A DNA stretch of 15,619 nucleotides from Actinomycetes bacterium (GTDB lineage: Bacteria; Actinomycetota; Acidimicrobiia; Acidimicrobiales; RAAP-2): NCBI GenBank assembly GCA_021805305.1, contig JAJZFO010000080.1, positions 1 through 15,619 on the forward strand, written 5' to 3'. The position numbers were made by a program, and so were the translations under genes. The notes under the pieces are model-generated. The model worked only from the letters and a program-made list of their open reading frames with translations, did not search any database and was not told where the DNA came from. Below are positions 1 to 8,622 of the stretch, piece by piece. Numbering within the stretch: the stretch's first letter is position 1; every line of letters starts with the position of its first letter.

Positions 1-749
<749 letters not shown>

Positions 750-826
750 CGTCGTATTCTCGCACCTGGCCCGCGCCACCGGTCGTCAGGCTTCCCGCCG
801 CGATCAAAAAGGGGCAGAATAGTGTC
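750..826. promoter_or_regulatory. Divergent intergenic region argS/acnA
   Basis: This 77-base spacer separates two outward-facing starts, so both promoters should lie here or overlap it. An AGGGG stretch 12 bases before the acnA ATG is a weak, distant ribosome-binding candidate. AT-richer patches sit at each end: GTATTCTC next to argS and CAGAATAG next to acnA. They could be -10-like, but I cannot assign either with confidence. No strong inverted repeat was seen. Confidence 0.4.
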
Positions 827-3508
827 ATGACCCCTTCCCTCAACTCATTCAACGCGCTCGACACCTTGGACGTGAACGGTCGCACCCTGCAGTACTTCTC
901 GCTGCGCGCGAGCGGCCTGAGCGCGTTCGCGATCGACCGCCTGCCCTACTCAATCAAGGTCCTCCTGGAGAACCTTCTGCGCCACGAGGACGGCGTGAAG
1001 GTCAGCGCCTCGGACATCGAGGCGCTCGCGCGATGGAGTGAGACCCCCACGCGCCACGGCGAGGCCGCCGGCGACGAGGCCCGCGAGATCGCATTCACGC
1101 CCGCGCGAGTGCTCATGCAAGATCTCACCGGCGTTCCCGCGGTCGTGGACCTCGCGTCGATGCGCGACGCGATCATCGCGCTCGGCGGGGACCCGGCCAA
1201 GATCAATCCGCTCGTACCGGTCGAACTGGTCATCGACCACTCCGTGATCCTCGAGCGCACCGGGACCCCCGAGAGCTACGACCAGAACGTGGCCATCGAG
1301 TACGGGCGCAACATCGAGCGCTACACCTTCCTCAAGTGGGCCCAGAGCAGTTTCGACCAGTTCCGCGTCGTCCCCCCGGGCATGGGGATCTGCCACCAGG
1401 TGAACCTCGAGCACCTCGCGCGCGTGGTCTTCGAGAACCAGGGCGTGGCCTACCTCGACACCGTGGTGGGCACCGACTCGCACACCACCATGGTCAACGG
1501 TCTCGGCGTCCTGGGCTGGGGCGTGGGCGGTATCGAGGCCGAGGCCGGCATGCTCGGTCAACCAACGTCGATGCTGATCCCGCCCGTGGTGGGCCTGCGC
1601 CTCTCGGGCGCGACCCGCGAGGGCGTCACCGCGACCGACGTCGTGCTCACGATCACTGAACTGCTGCGACGCCACGGCGTGGTCGGCAAGTTCGTCGAGG
1701 CCTACGGGCCCGGGGTCTCGTCGCTCTCGCTCGAGACCCGCGCGACCATCGGCAACATGTCGCCCGAATACGGCGCCACCTGCGCCATCTTCCCCATCGA
1801 CCAGGTGACGCTGGACTACCTGGCCTTCACGGGCCGCCCGGCGGCGCAACTCGCGCTGGTGGAGGCCTACGCCAAGGCCCAGGGCATCTGGCACAACGCG
1901 GAGTCGCCCGAGCCCACCTACTCCGAGTACGTCGAGCTCGACCTGTCGAGCGTGGAGCCGAGCCTGGCCGGACCCAAGCGCCCCCAAGACCGCGTGTCGC
2001 TCGCGGGCGCGCGCGGCGCGTTTCGCACCGCCCTGGGCCGCGAGCCCAAGGAGGTGCTGGGCATGAACGCCGCCGAGCACCTGCGCGACGGCGCCGTGAC
2101 GGTCGCGGCCATCACCTCGTGCACGAACACCTCCAATCCCTCGGTCCTCGTCGCCGCCGGCCTGGTGGCCAAGGCCGCGGTCGAGCGTGGCGTCACGGCC
2201 AAGCCATGGGTCAAGACTTCCCTGGCCCCGGGCAGTCGCGTGGTGATGGATTACCTCGAGCGCGCCCAGCTCGTCGACGCCCTGGACCAGTTGGGCTTCT
2301 ACCTCGCCGGCTACGGCTGCACCACGTGCATCGGTAACACCGGGCCGCTGCTCGACGGGGTGTCCGAGGCGGTCAACGAGCACGACCTCTCGGTGGTGTC
2401 GGTCCTCTCGGGCAACCGCAACTTCGAGGGGCGCATCCACCCCGACGTGAAGCAGAACTTCCTCGCGTCGCCGCCGCTGGTCGTCGCCTACGCCCTGGCG
2501 GGCACCATCGACATCGACCTCTCGAGCGAGCCCCTCGGCGTCGACCGCGACGGGGCGCCGGTGTACCTGGCCGACCTCTGGCCCAGTGACGCCGAGGTCG
2601 CCGCCGCGGTGCGTTCCGCGATCACGCCCGAGATGTTCAAGGAGCGCTACGCCAGCGCCTTCAGCGGCGACGAGAAGTGGCAGGCGGTGCCCGCCACCAA
2701 CGCCGTCACCTACGCGTGGGACGAACGTTCCACCTACGTCAAGTTGCCCCCGTACTTCGAGGGGCTCACCATGGAGCCCGGCCAGGTCAGCGACATCGCC
2801 AACGCCCGCGTCCTGGCCAAACTCGGCGATTCGGTCACCACCGACCACATCTCGCCGGCGGGCAACATCCGTCCCAACGTGCCCGCGGGGCGCTACCTCA
2901 CCGACGGTGGCGTCGCCACCTCGGACTTCAACAGCTACGGCACGCGTCGCGGCAACCACGAGGTGATGGTGCGCGGCACGTTCGCCAACATCCGACTGCG
3001 CAACCAATTGGCGCCGGGCACCGAGGGCGGCGTGACGATCAAATTGCCCCAGGGCACCGAGATGTCGATCTTCGACGCCGCCATGGCCTACCAGGCCGAG
3101 GGCACGCCGTTGATGATCATCGCCGGCAAGGAGTACGGCAGCGGCTCGAGTCGTGACTGGGCCGCCAAGGGCACCAAGCTCCTGGGAGTCATGGCCGTCC
3201 TGGTCGAGAGCTTCGAGCGCATCCACCGGTCCAATCTCGTGGGCATGGGCGTCCTGCCCCTGCAGTTCCTGGCCGGCGAGTCGGCCGCGACCTACGGCCT
3301 CGAGGGCACCGAGACCTTCTCCGTGCGCGGACTCGAGCCGCTCAATCGCGGCGAGACCATCAATCGGGTGACCCTCGACGTCGTGCGCCAGAACGGTGAG
3401 ACGCTGTCGTTCGAGGTGCGACTGCGCATCGACACCCCCACCGAGGCCGAGTACTACCGTCACGGCGGGGTCCTCAACTTCGTGCTGCGACAACTGGCCC
3501 AGGCCTAG
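827..3508 (+). CDS. acnA: Aconitate hydratase (AcnA type)
   Basis: Monomeric [4Fe-4S] aconitase of 893 residues that interconverts citrate and isocitrate in the TCA cycle. The three cluster-ligand cysteines are visible: C432 in [12 protein letters not shown], then C498 and C501 in [14 protein letters not shown]. This matches the spacing in bacterial AcnA/IRP1-type enzymes. Other signatures are [19 protein letters not shown] in the first domain, and [19 protein letters not shown] and [17 protein letters not shown] in the swivelling C-terminal domain, which holds substrate-binding residues. Length is normal for the AcnA class. It is divergent from argS and convergent with the SulP gene, and its TAG stop overlaps the opposing stop. 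AcnA-class proteins can also bind mRNA as apo-proteins when the cluster is lost; nothing in this sequence tests that. Confidence 0.98.
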   Translation: MTPSLNSFNALDTLDVNGRTLQYFSLRASGLSAFAIDRLPYSIKVLLENLLRHEDGVKVSASDIEALARWSETPTRHGEAAGDEAREIAFTPARVLMQDLTGVPAVVDLASMRDAIIALGGDPAKINPLVPVELVIDHSVILERTGTPESYDQNVAIEYGRNIERYTFLKWAQSSFDQFRVVPPGMGICHQVNLEHLARVVFENQGVAYLDTVVGTDSHTTMVNGLGVLGWGVGGIEAEAGMLGQPTSMLIPPVVGLRLSGATREGVTATDVVLTITELLRRHGVVGKFVEAYGPGVSSLSLETRATIGNMSPEYGATCAIFPIDQVTLDYLAFTGRPAAQLALVEAYAKAQGIWHNAESPEPTYSEYVELDLSSVEPSLAGPKRPQDRVSLAGARGAFRTALGREPKEVLGMNAAEHLRDGAVTVAAITSCTNTSNPSVLVAAGLVAKAAVERGVTAKPWVKTSLAPGSRVVMDYLERAQLVDALDQLGFYLAGYGCTTCIGNTGPLLDGVSEAVNEHDLSVVSVLSGNRNFEGRIHPDVKQNFLASPPLVVAYALAGTIDIDLSSEPLGVDRDGAPVYLADLWPSDAEVAAAVRSAITPEMFKERYASAFSGDEKWQAVPATNAVTYAWDERSTYVKLPPYFEGLTMEPGQVSDIANARVLAKLGDSVTTDHISPAGNIRPNVPAGRYLTDGGVATSDFNSYGTRRGNHEVMVRGTFANIRLRNQLAPGTEGGVTIKLPQGTEMSIFDAAMAYQAEGTPLMIIAGKEYGSGSSRDWAAKGTKLLGVMAVLVESFERIHRSNLVGMGVLPLQFLAGESAATYGLEGTETFSVRGLEPLNRGETINRVTLDVVRQNGETLSFEVRLRIDTPTEAEYYRHGGVLNFVLRQLAQA
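3505..3508. other. Shared convergent stop codons (CTAG)
   Basis: The four bases CTAG encode both stops. TAG at 3506-3508 ends acnA on plus, and TAG read from 3507 to 3505 ends the SulP gene on minus. There is no untranslated spacer between these convergent genes, so any terminator for either transcript must lie inside the opposite coding sequence. Confidence 0.95.
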
Positions 3509-5211
3509 TCGTCCTTCATCGCGTGCGTCGCCGCCGCGTCGACGCTGTCGTAGTGCTTGAGGGACCGCAACTCCTCGTCGGGCGCGCGGGCCAGCGTCGC
3601 GCGCAGCGCGGCACTGGCGCGCGCGAGTGACAACGTGACGTGGTCGTGTGAGAGGTCGCGCGCGATCTGACCGAGGGTGGCCATCGCGGTGAAGTCGATG
3701 TCGGAGATCGCCACCGCGTCGAGCACCACATGACGCGTCTTGGGGTGTTGACGCATGAGGTCGTGCAACTCTCGGCGAAAGACCCCGGCGTTGGCGAAGA
3801 ACAGGTCCTCGTCGAAGAAGATGGCCAGGACGTGGTCGACCCCCTCGACCGATTTCGTGTCGAGGGGCTCCCAGCTGGTCGTGCCACGCCGGCGCCCCAG
3901 CTCGATCATGCGCGGACGCGCCGATCGCCACATCTGCGCCAGGATCGCCAACGCCACCGCCAGCGCCAGGCCCAGTTCGACGCCCAAGAAGATGACGCCG
4001 AGCATCGCGACCATCGCGAAGATGAACTCCACGCGACTGGTGTGCAAGATGCTGCGCAGTCTCGAGAGCTTGACCAGTCGCCCGGCGATGAACAACAAGA
4101 TGCCCGCGAGGGACGCCAGCGGGATCGAGCGGGCCTCCCCGGCGAAGGGCGAGAGCAGGAGCGCCCCCACCCCGGCGACGATCGCCACGAGCTTGGTGCG
4201 CCCGCCGGCGAGCTGTGACACCGTGGTGCGCGCCGGTGAGGCGTCGACGGGGATGGTGCCGAGCAGACCGGCGGCCACGTTGGCCACGCCGATGCCCACG
4301 AAGTCGCGACTGAGGTCGTCGGGCACGCCGATCTCGTCGGCCGAGGAGCGTGCGGTGGCGGCGCTCTGGCTCATGATCACCACCACCAGGGTCAGCGAGG
4401 TCGTCACGATGATGCTCCAGTCGTGCAACGAGAACCACGACAAGCGCCAATGGGGCCACCCCACGCTGACCGAGCCCAGTACCTGGACCCCGTGGTGGCC
4501 CAGCGAGAGCGCCGACGCCAGCACCGCCCCCGCACTCACCGCGGCCAGGGCCCACGGGAGACGGGGATTGACCACCTCGCCGAGCACCATGACGGCGAGC
4601 GTGGCCAGGGCCAGCCCGGTCGACCAGCCGCTCACGTGGCCCAGGTGATGGCTGAGCGACGCGAGACGCTGGAGCACCGAGTCGCCCCCTGACGTCACGC
4701 CCAACGCGTGGGGCAGTTGGTGAACGGCGATGATGACCCCGATGCCGCTGAGGAATCCGGTGACGATGGGCACCGACATGAAATCGGCCAACCAACCCAG
4801 TCGAAACAGACCCACCACCATGACCATGACCCCGGTGACGACGGCGGTGGCCGCCACGACGGCGTAGTACTGGGGCGAGTTGGGCAGCGCCAGGCGCAAC
4901 AACGCCACCGCGAAGAGGGGCGCGATGGTCGAGTCGGCCCCCACCGACACGATGGGATTGGAGCCGAACAAGACGAAGGCGATGGTCGCGGCGATGAAGG
5001 CGATCATCGCGGCGAAGGCCGGCACCCCCGCCAGTTGCGAGGTCGCCAACTGTTCGGGGATCGCGATGGCCAGCAAGGTCACGCCGGCGAGGACCTGCCC
5101 CCCCGCGTTGTGACGGGTCACGCCTCGTAGGAGGTCGCCGGGGGCGTGCGAGGCGATGCGCTCGCCGATCGGGATTCGTTCGTTATGGTCGCTCGGCGAC
5201 GTTCTCGCCAT
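3505..5211 (-). CDS. SulP (SLC26-type) anion transporter with STAS domain
   Basis: Inner-membrane anion transporter of 568 residues. The SulP family moves sulfate, bicarbonate or other anions; the substrate cannot be read from this sequence. After a short cytoplasmic N-terminus, about residues 35-440 form many hydrophobic segments. The family signature [20 protein letters not shown] lies at about residues 83-102. A cytoplasmic STAS domain occupies about residues 457-560. Its conserved loop reads DIDFTAM, where many members have DxSTG-like residues, so the usual serine is replaced by phenylalanine. The ATG at 5211 has a GGTGG upstream. The gene begins 24 bases after the PIG-L stop and is probably the last gene of a helicase/PIG-L/SulP transcript. 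Its TAG stop overlaps the acnA stop. Confidence 0.93.
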   Translation of the reverse strand: MARTSPSDHNERIPIGERIASHAPGDLLRGVTRHNAGGQVLAGVTLLAIAIPEQLATSQLAGVPAFAAMIAFIAATIAFVLFGSNPIVSVGADSTIAPLFAVALLRLALPNSPQYYAVVAATAVVTGVMVMVVGLFRLGWLADFMSVPIVTGFLSGIGVIIAVHQLPHALGVTSGGDSVLQRLASLSHHLGHVSGWSTGLALATLAVMVLGEVVNPRLPWALAAVSAGAVLASALSLGHHGVQVLGSVSVGWPHWRLSWFSLHDWSIIVTTSLTLVVVIMSQSAATARSSADEIGVPDDLSRDFVGIGVANVAAGLLGTIPVDASPARTTVSQLAGGRTKLVAIVAGVGALLLSPFAGEARSIPLASLAGILLFIAGRLVKLSRLRSILHTSRVEFIFAMVAMLGVIFLGVELGLALAVALAILAQMWRSARPRMIELGRRRGTTSWEPLDTKSVEGVDHVLAIFFDEDLFFANAGVFRRELHDLMRQHPKTRHVVLDAVAISDIDFTAMATLGQIARDLSHDHVTLSLARASAALRATLARAPDEELRSLKHYDSVDAAATHAMKDD

Positions 5212-5235
5212 GGGACCACCCTAAACCCAGTGGGA

Positions 5236-5973
5236 TCAGGCAGTGTTGACGACGCGAAACGTCTCGCCCAATCGATCCGGGGCGAGACCGGCGACCTGGG
5301 CGTTGGTACTGGCCCACGTGCGCATCATCTCGTCGAGGTCCTCGCGATGCCCCACTTGGGAGACGTGCGAACGAAGGGCGGCGATCTTGGTGGGGAAGCT
5401 CTCGGTAATGTCGACCACCATGTTGGGCGTCGATCCACCCACCCACACCAGGGGCACGGTGTGCGGCGCGTAACCCTCGCCCAGCAGCTCGGGGAAGGCG
5501 TGGGGATTTCGCGCGTCGGGATACACCGCGCGCAACGTCGCCTCTCCCGCCGCCATGTGGTCGGGGTGCGAGGCGTGGATGCGCTCGAAGTTCCTCTCGG
5601 GGCTCTGGGTGATCACCAGATCGGGCCGGTGCTCGCGGATCACTCGCGCGATCGCCTTGCGCAGTTCCAGGGTCGGTTCTACCTGGCCGTCGGGCCAGCG
5701 CAGGAAGGTCAACTTCGTCACGCCCACCACCGCCGCGGCGGCGGTCTGTTCGGATTCACGGATCGCGGCCCGCTCCTGCTTGCTCAGCGTGGAGTCGTCG
5801 CCGCCGGCGTCGCCCGAGGTCACGAGGCAGTACGCCACGTCGACCCCCTCGCCGGTGAGCACGGCGATGGTGCCCGCCATCCCGAAGTCGATGTCGTCGG
5901 GATGGGCCACCACCACCAACGCCCGGGTGAGGAGAGGATCGGGTTGATGGATATTCAGTGCTTCGTCGCTCAC
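5236..5973 (-). CDS. PIG-L / LmbE-family zinc deacetylase
   Basis: Predicted metal-dependent N-acetylglucosamine-type de-N-acetylase of 245 residues. The family includes MshB and Mca of mycothiol metabolism and many enzymes with unknown substrates. Zn-site motifs are AHPDD at residues 23-27 and HPDH at 136-139, giving H24, D27 and H139 as likely ligands by analogy with MshB; the first Asp of AHPDD (D26) is the likely catalytic base. I chose GTG at 5973 because it forms a GTGA overlap with the helicase TGA stop and has AAGGAG 11 bases upstream. A TTG at 6003 would add ten residues, GPDQGAGGF-like, that look unconserved. The neighbours do not reveal a substrate. It is somewhat shorter than MshB or Mca (about 290-300), so I do not assign it to mycothiol synthesis. 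Confidence 0.9.
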   Translation of the reverse strand: MSDEALNIHQPDPLLTRALVVVAHPDDIDFGMAGTIAVLTGEGVDVAYCLVTSGDAGGDDSTLSKQERAAIRESEQTAAAAVVGVTKLTFLRWPDGQVEPTLELRKAIARVIREHRPDLVITQSPERNFERIHASHPDHMAAGEATLRAVYPDARNPHAFPELLGEGYAPHTVPLVWVGGSTPNMVVDITESFPTKIAALRSHVSQVGHREDLDEMMRTWASTNAQVAGLAPDRLGETFRVVNTA

Positions 5974-7217
5974 GAAACCGCCGGCTCCTTGGTCGGGTCC
6001 CAATTGGCGAGGTCCTTCAAGCGTGCGTCATTGGAGAAGATCTCCACGATCGGTCGCTTCATCGCGAGTCGCCGCATGATGACCTCGGCCTCGATGACCT
6101 GATTCCACAGCAACAGCGAGACGACGACGCCGGTCGAACCCGCGCGCGCGGTGCGTCCCGAGCGGTGCAGGTACGCCTTGTGGTCCTCGGGCGGATCGAA
6201 GTGCATCACGCAGTCGACCCCGTCGATGTGCAGGCCGCGCGCGGCCACGTCGGTCGCCACGAGCACGGCGAGCTTGTCGGCGCTGAAGTCCGCCAGGGCC
6301 TTCTCGCGCTGACTCTGGCGCAGGTCGCCGTGGATCGCGGCCGCGTCCACACCTTCCTTCTGGAGCTGCTCGACCAGGCGGTCGGCACCACGCTTGGTGC
6401 GACAGAAGATGATCGTCTTGTCGAAGGAATTGCAGATGGTGGCGGCCACCTTGATGCGGTCCATCTGGTGCACGCTCAAGAAGTGGTGCACCATGAGAGA
6501 GACCGTCTGGGTGTCGCTGGCGACCTCGTGGAAGACGGGGTCGGTGAGGTAGCGCTTGACCAGTCGGTCGATCGCGCCGTCGAGCGTCGCCGAGAACAGC
6601 AGGGTCTGGTGGGGGTGTTCGGCGATGCGACGTAACACCCATTCCACCTGGGGCATGAAGCCCATGTCGGCCATACGGTCGGCCTCGTCGAGCACCAGCA
6701 CGTCGAGGCTCTCGACGTTGAGCTCGCCGCGGTCGCCGAGGTCGATCAGGCGTCCCGGCGTGGCGATGATGATGTCGCAGCCCTTGCGCAGCGACTTGAC
6801 CTGTCGCTCGATGTCGGCGCCGCCGTAGACGGCGTTCACGTGCAGGCCGAGCGCGGCGCCGAGCGGTTCGAGCACCTCGTGCACTTGCACGGCGAGCTCT
6901 CGGGTGGGCAACAGGACCAGTCCGCGCGGTCGCGCGGGCCCGCCCTGGGTGCGTACGAGCTCGGCGCTCGCCGCGACGCGCTGCAACATGGGCAAGCCGA
7001 ATCCCAGGGTCTTGCCCGAACCCGTCTTGGCCTTGCCGCAGACGTCGCGACCCGCGAGGGCGTCGTGGATGGTCATGGCCTGGATGGGAAAGGCCGTCGT
7101 GATGCCCTGGGCGGTGAGCACGGCGACGAGTTCGTCGACCACGCCGAGTTCCGCGAAGGTCTTCTTGGTGTCGTACGAGTCCTGGGACATGGATGTCGAT
7201 ACAGTTTCACTGCTCAT
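5970..7217 (-). CDS. DEAD-box RNA helicase
   Basis: ATP-dependent RNA helicase of 415 residues from this start, acting on structured RNA such as ribosomal precursors or mRNA. Motifs appear in order: Q motif with FAELGVVDEL and Q46; Walker A AKTGSGKT at 63-70; PTRELAVQ; TPGRLIDL; DEAD at 177-180 within VLDEADRMADMGF; SAT at 209-211; IIFCRTKRGADRL; VATDVAARGLHIDGVD; and HRSGRTARAG at 351-360. Only a short tail follows the second RecA domain, so there is no DeaD-type RNA-binding extension and the protein resembles a minimal RhlE-like enzyme. The start is uncertain. ATG at 7217 is used here; ATG 7190 and GTG 7280 are in frame. It is the first gene of the helicase/PIG-L/SulP run and overlaps PIG-L by four bases. 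A 5' hairpin (7263-7298) may regulate it. Confidence 0.95.
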   Translation of the reverse strand: MSSETVSTSMSQDSYDTKKTFAELGVVDELVAVLTAQGITTAFPIQAMTIHDALAGRDVCGKAKTGSGKTLGFGLPMLQRVAASAELVRTQGGPARPRGLVLLPTRELAVQVHEVLEPLGAALGLHVNAVYGGADIERQVKSLRKGCDIIIATPGRLIDLGDRGELNVESLDVLVLDEADRMADMGFMPQVEWVLRRIAEHPHQTLLFSATLDGAIDRLVKRYLTDPVFHEVASDTQTVSLMVHHFLSVHQMDRIKVAATICNSFDKTIIFCRTKRGADRLVEQLQKEGVDAAAIHGDLRQSQREKALADFSADKLAVLVATDVAARGLHIDGVDCVMHFDPPEDHKAYLHRSGRTARAGSTGVVVSLLLWNQVIEAEVIMRRLAMKRPIVEIFSNDARLKDLANWDPTKEPAVS

Positions 7218-7262
7218 GGGCCTACGGTCGTTTCTCGGTTGGACCCGGAACCGGCGTTCGTA

Positions 7263-7298
7263 AGGAGGGCCCAAGCTCACTTCTAGAGCTTCTCTCCT
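7263..7298 (-). promoter_or_regulatory. Hairpin pairing an SD-like AGGAG, upstream of the helicase gene
   Basis: Read on the minus strand, AGGAG (7298-7294) can pair with CTCCT (7267-7263). Inside it, AAGCTC (7291-7286) pairs with GAGCTT (7278-7273) around a 7-base loop. The outer and inner stems are separated by an asymmetric internal loop. If helicase translation starts at ATG 7217, the structure sits in the 5' leader. If it starts at GTG 7280, the start codon lies in or next to the loop and the paired AGGAG is its ribosome-binding site, 13 bases upstream. Function is inferred; only the complementarity is seen. Confidence 0.4.
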
Positions 7299-7306
7299 AG
7301 TCTAGG
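7296..7306. repeat. Short palindrome CCTAGTCTAGG
   Basis: Perfect 5-base inverted repeat with one central base, in the 96-base divergent spacer between helicase and peroxiredoxin genes. It overlaps the outer arm of the predicted helicase leader hairpin. It could be part of a promoter operator or chance. The rest of the spacer (7307-7376) shows the peroxiredoxin ribosome-binding site and nothing else I can name. Confidence 0.35.
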
Positions 7307-7376
7307 TGCGAGGTCGGCCCCGTCCGATCACGGCCGCTCGACCACGACGCGGACCCACCAGGAACGAAGGAGCACC

Positions 7377-7853
7377 ATGTCCCGTCTCGAGATCGGCGCG
7401 AAGGCGCCCTCATTCTCACTCACGAACCACGACGGCGAGGTGATCTCGTCGCGCTCTCTCAAGGGTCAGCGCTACGTCCTCTACTTCTACCCCGCCGACG
7501 ACACGCCCGGCTGCACGGTCGAGGCGTGCGGCTTCAACGACGAGCTCGAGGGCCTCACGGATCTCGGCGTCCGCGTGATAGGGGTCTCGCCCGACGGGGC
7601 CGACTCGCATCGCGCGTTTCGCACCAAGTACGCGCTGGGCTTCGACCTCCTGAGTGACCCCGCCACCACCACCATGGCCGCCTACGGCGCCTACGGGGAG
7701 AAGACGCTCTACGGCAAGAAGGTGGTGGGCGTGATCCGTTCGACCTTCGTGGTCGGGCCGACCGGTCTGATCGAGCAGGCGTGGTACGGACCACGCACCC
7801 AAGGTCACGCCCAACGCGTGCGCGCGGCCATCGCGGGCTCGTCGCAGTCCTGA
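7377..7853 (+). CDS. bcp: Thiol peroxiredoxin, PrxQ/Bcp type
   Basis: Cytoplasmic peroxidase of 158 residues that reduces hydrogen peroxide and organic hydroperoxides, using thioredoxin or a similar thiol donor. The active site reads YPADDTPGCTVEACGFND. The peroxidatic cysteine is C46 with P39 and T43 in the conserved PxxxTxxC frame. The resolving cysteine C51 lies five residues later, the classic atypical 2-Cys PrxQ arrangement. Residues GVIRSTFVVGPTG carry the conserved arginine region. Length is typical. The ATG has a strong AAGGAG a few bases upstream (in GAAGGAGCACC), which supports the start. It is divergent from the helicase and convergent with dedA, and transcribed alone. The 3' end, including the stop, falls within a 16-base tandem array. 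Confidence 0.97.
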   Translation: MSRLEIGAKAPSFSLTNHDGEVISSRSLKGQRYVLYFYPADDTPGCTVEACGFNDELEGLTDLGVRVIGVSPDGADSHRAFRTKYALGFDLLSDPATTTMAAYGAYGEKTLYGKKVVGVIRSTFVVGPTGLIEQAWYGPRTQGHAQRVRAAIAGSSQS

Positions 7854-7955
7854 CCAGTCAGCGTCCCGACCAGTCGTGAACCGCGCTCGTCGAGAACCGC
7901 GCTCGTCGAGAACCGCGCTCGTCGAGAACTTGGCTACCCGAGAACTTGGCTAGTC
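7844..7955. repeat. 16-base tandem repeat array between convergent gene ends
   Basis: Read on the minus strand from 7955, consecutive 16-base units are GACTAGCCAAGTTCTC, GGGTAGCCAAGTTCTC, GACGAGCGCGGTTCTC, GACGAGCGCGGTTCTC, GACGAGCGCGGTTCAC, GACTGGTCGGGACGCT and GACTGGTCAGGACTGC. Units three and four are identical, the fifth differs by one base, and units one and two differ by two. The last two share GACTGGTC. The array includes the dedA TAG stop (first unit) and the bcp TGA stop (last unit). A further block at 7843-7828 starts GACGAGC and may be a decayed eighth unit inside bcp. Confidence 0.85.
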
Positions 7956-8570
7956 GCGACCCCGTGCGTGACGCGGGGGCTTCTTCATCGAGTGCCAGCG
8001 GTGCCACACGCCCGCGGCGAGGACCAGGACCACCACCGCGATGATCGGGTACTGCGCGTCGTGGAAGTACTTGACGAAATGCTGATTCTTACCGGCGTGG
8101 TATCCCAGTTCGGTGATGAGTAGCGCCCACACGAGCGAACCGAGGGTGGTCAGCGCGAGGAAGCGCACCCGCTTCATCTCAGCCAGGCCCGCGGGCAGCG
8201 AGATCAGGGCCCGCACCACCGGGACCAGGCGCCCGAAGAACACCGAGGGCGTGCCGTACTTCTCGAACCACACCTCTGAGGTATCGAGGTCCTTGTGGGA
8301 GAGCAGGATGTACTTGCCGTAGCGGTCCACGATGGCGCGACCAGCGTAGCGGCCCAACTCGTAGGCGATCACCGAACCGATCACCTCCCCGATGGTCCCG
8401 ATAATCACCACGTTGACGACGCTGAACTGTGGGTGCACCGTGAAGGCGGTGGTGCAAAAGGCCCCCGCCAGTCCGAAGGCGACCTCCGAAGGGATCGGCA
8501 AGCACGCCGAGGAGAGTACCGTCACGATGAACAGGCCGAAATAGCCGTAATGGGAGATGAAATGTTGCAT
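7950..8570 (-). CDS. DedA/VTT-domain membrane protein
   Basis: Inner-membrane protein of 206 residues in the DedA (SNARE-associated, VTT) family. Members are linked to lipid-carrier or phospholipid flipping and envelope homeostasis; the exact substrate here is unknown. Conserved points are PIPSE with E29, the amphipathic-to-membrane region GSVIAYELGRYAGR at about 65-78, and the re-entrant motif FFGRLVPVVRALISLPAGLAEM at about 111-132 containing G113, R114, P117 and R120. A last hydrophobic helix near 175-195 is followed by a basic tail KKPPRHARGRD. The start at ATG 8570 gives the usual family N-terminus and has AGGAAG nine bases upstream. A longer in-frame reading to 8696 would run into the glycosylase coding region and adds an unlikely soluble leader. 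It follows the glycosylase by 52 bases, so co-transcription is likely. Confidence 0.93.
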   Translation of the reverse strand: MQHFISHYGYFGLFIVTVLSSACLPIPSEVAFGLAGAFCTTAFTVHPQFSVVNVVIIGTIGEVIGSVIAYELGRYAGRAIVDRYGKYILLSHKDLDTSEVWFEKYGTPSVFFGRLVPVVRALISLPAGLAEMKRVRFLALTTLGSLVWALLITELGYHAGKNQHFVKYFHDAQYPIIAVVVLVLAAGVWHRWHSMKKPPRHARGRD

Positions 8571-8587
8571 TGCTACATTCTTCCTGC

Positions 8588-8619
8588 TCTGCGCCCACCC
8601 GCCCGACGGGTCAAGCAGA
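8588..8619. repeat. Possible compound hairpin between glycosylase and dedA genes
   Basis: Nested inverted repeats lie in the 52-base spacer: outer TCTGC (8588-8592) with GCAGA (8615-8619), inner ACCCG (8597-8601) with CGGGT (8607-8611). There is no T-run on either side. It could be a weak attenuator or processing site after the glycosylase stop. The arms are only five bases each, so chance is possible. Confidence 0.25.
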
Positions 8620-8622
8620 TTC

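Noticed and set aside
950..4795. A 1281-codon open frame on the minus strand opposite acnA and continuing through the SulP gene
   Set aside because: It is antisense to a clear aconitase and in a different frame from the clear SulP protein. The translation is Arg/Gly/His-rich without motifs, as expected from high GC third-position bias.
5236..5973. Assignment as MshB or Mca of mycothiol metabolism
   Set aside because: The zinc motifs only support the PIG-L/LmbE family. The protein is shorter than both enzymes and no mycothiol gene adjoins it.
4694..7820. Exact 17-base repeat GTCACGCCCAACGCGTG at 4694-4710 and 7804-7820
   Set aside because: Both copies are inside unrelated genes, on different coding strands and frames (SulP and bcp), with no flanking similarity. 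Chance in GC-rich coding sequence is adequate.
7844..7955. CRISPR array
   Set aside because: The units are only 16 bases, directly adjacent without unique spacers, and no cas genes are present. It is a simple tandem repeat.
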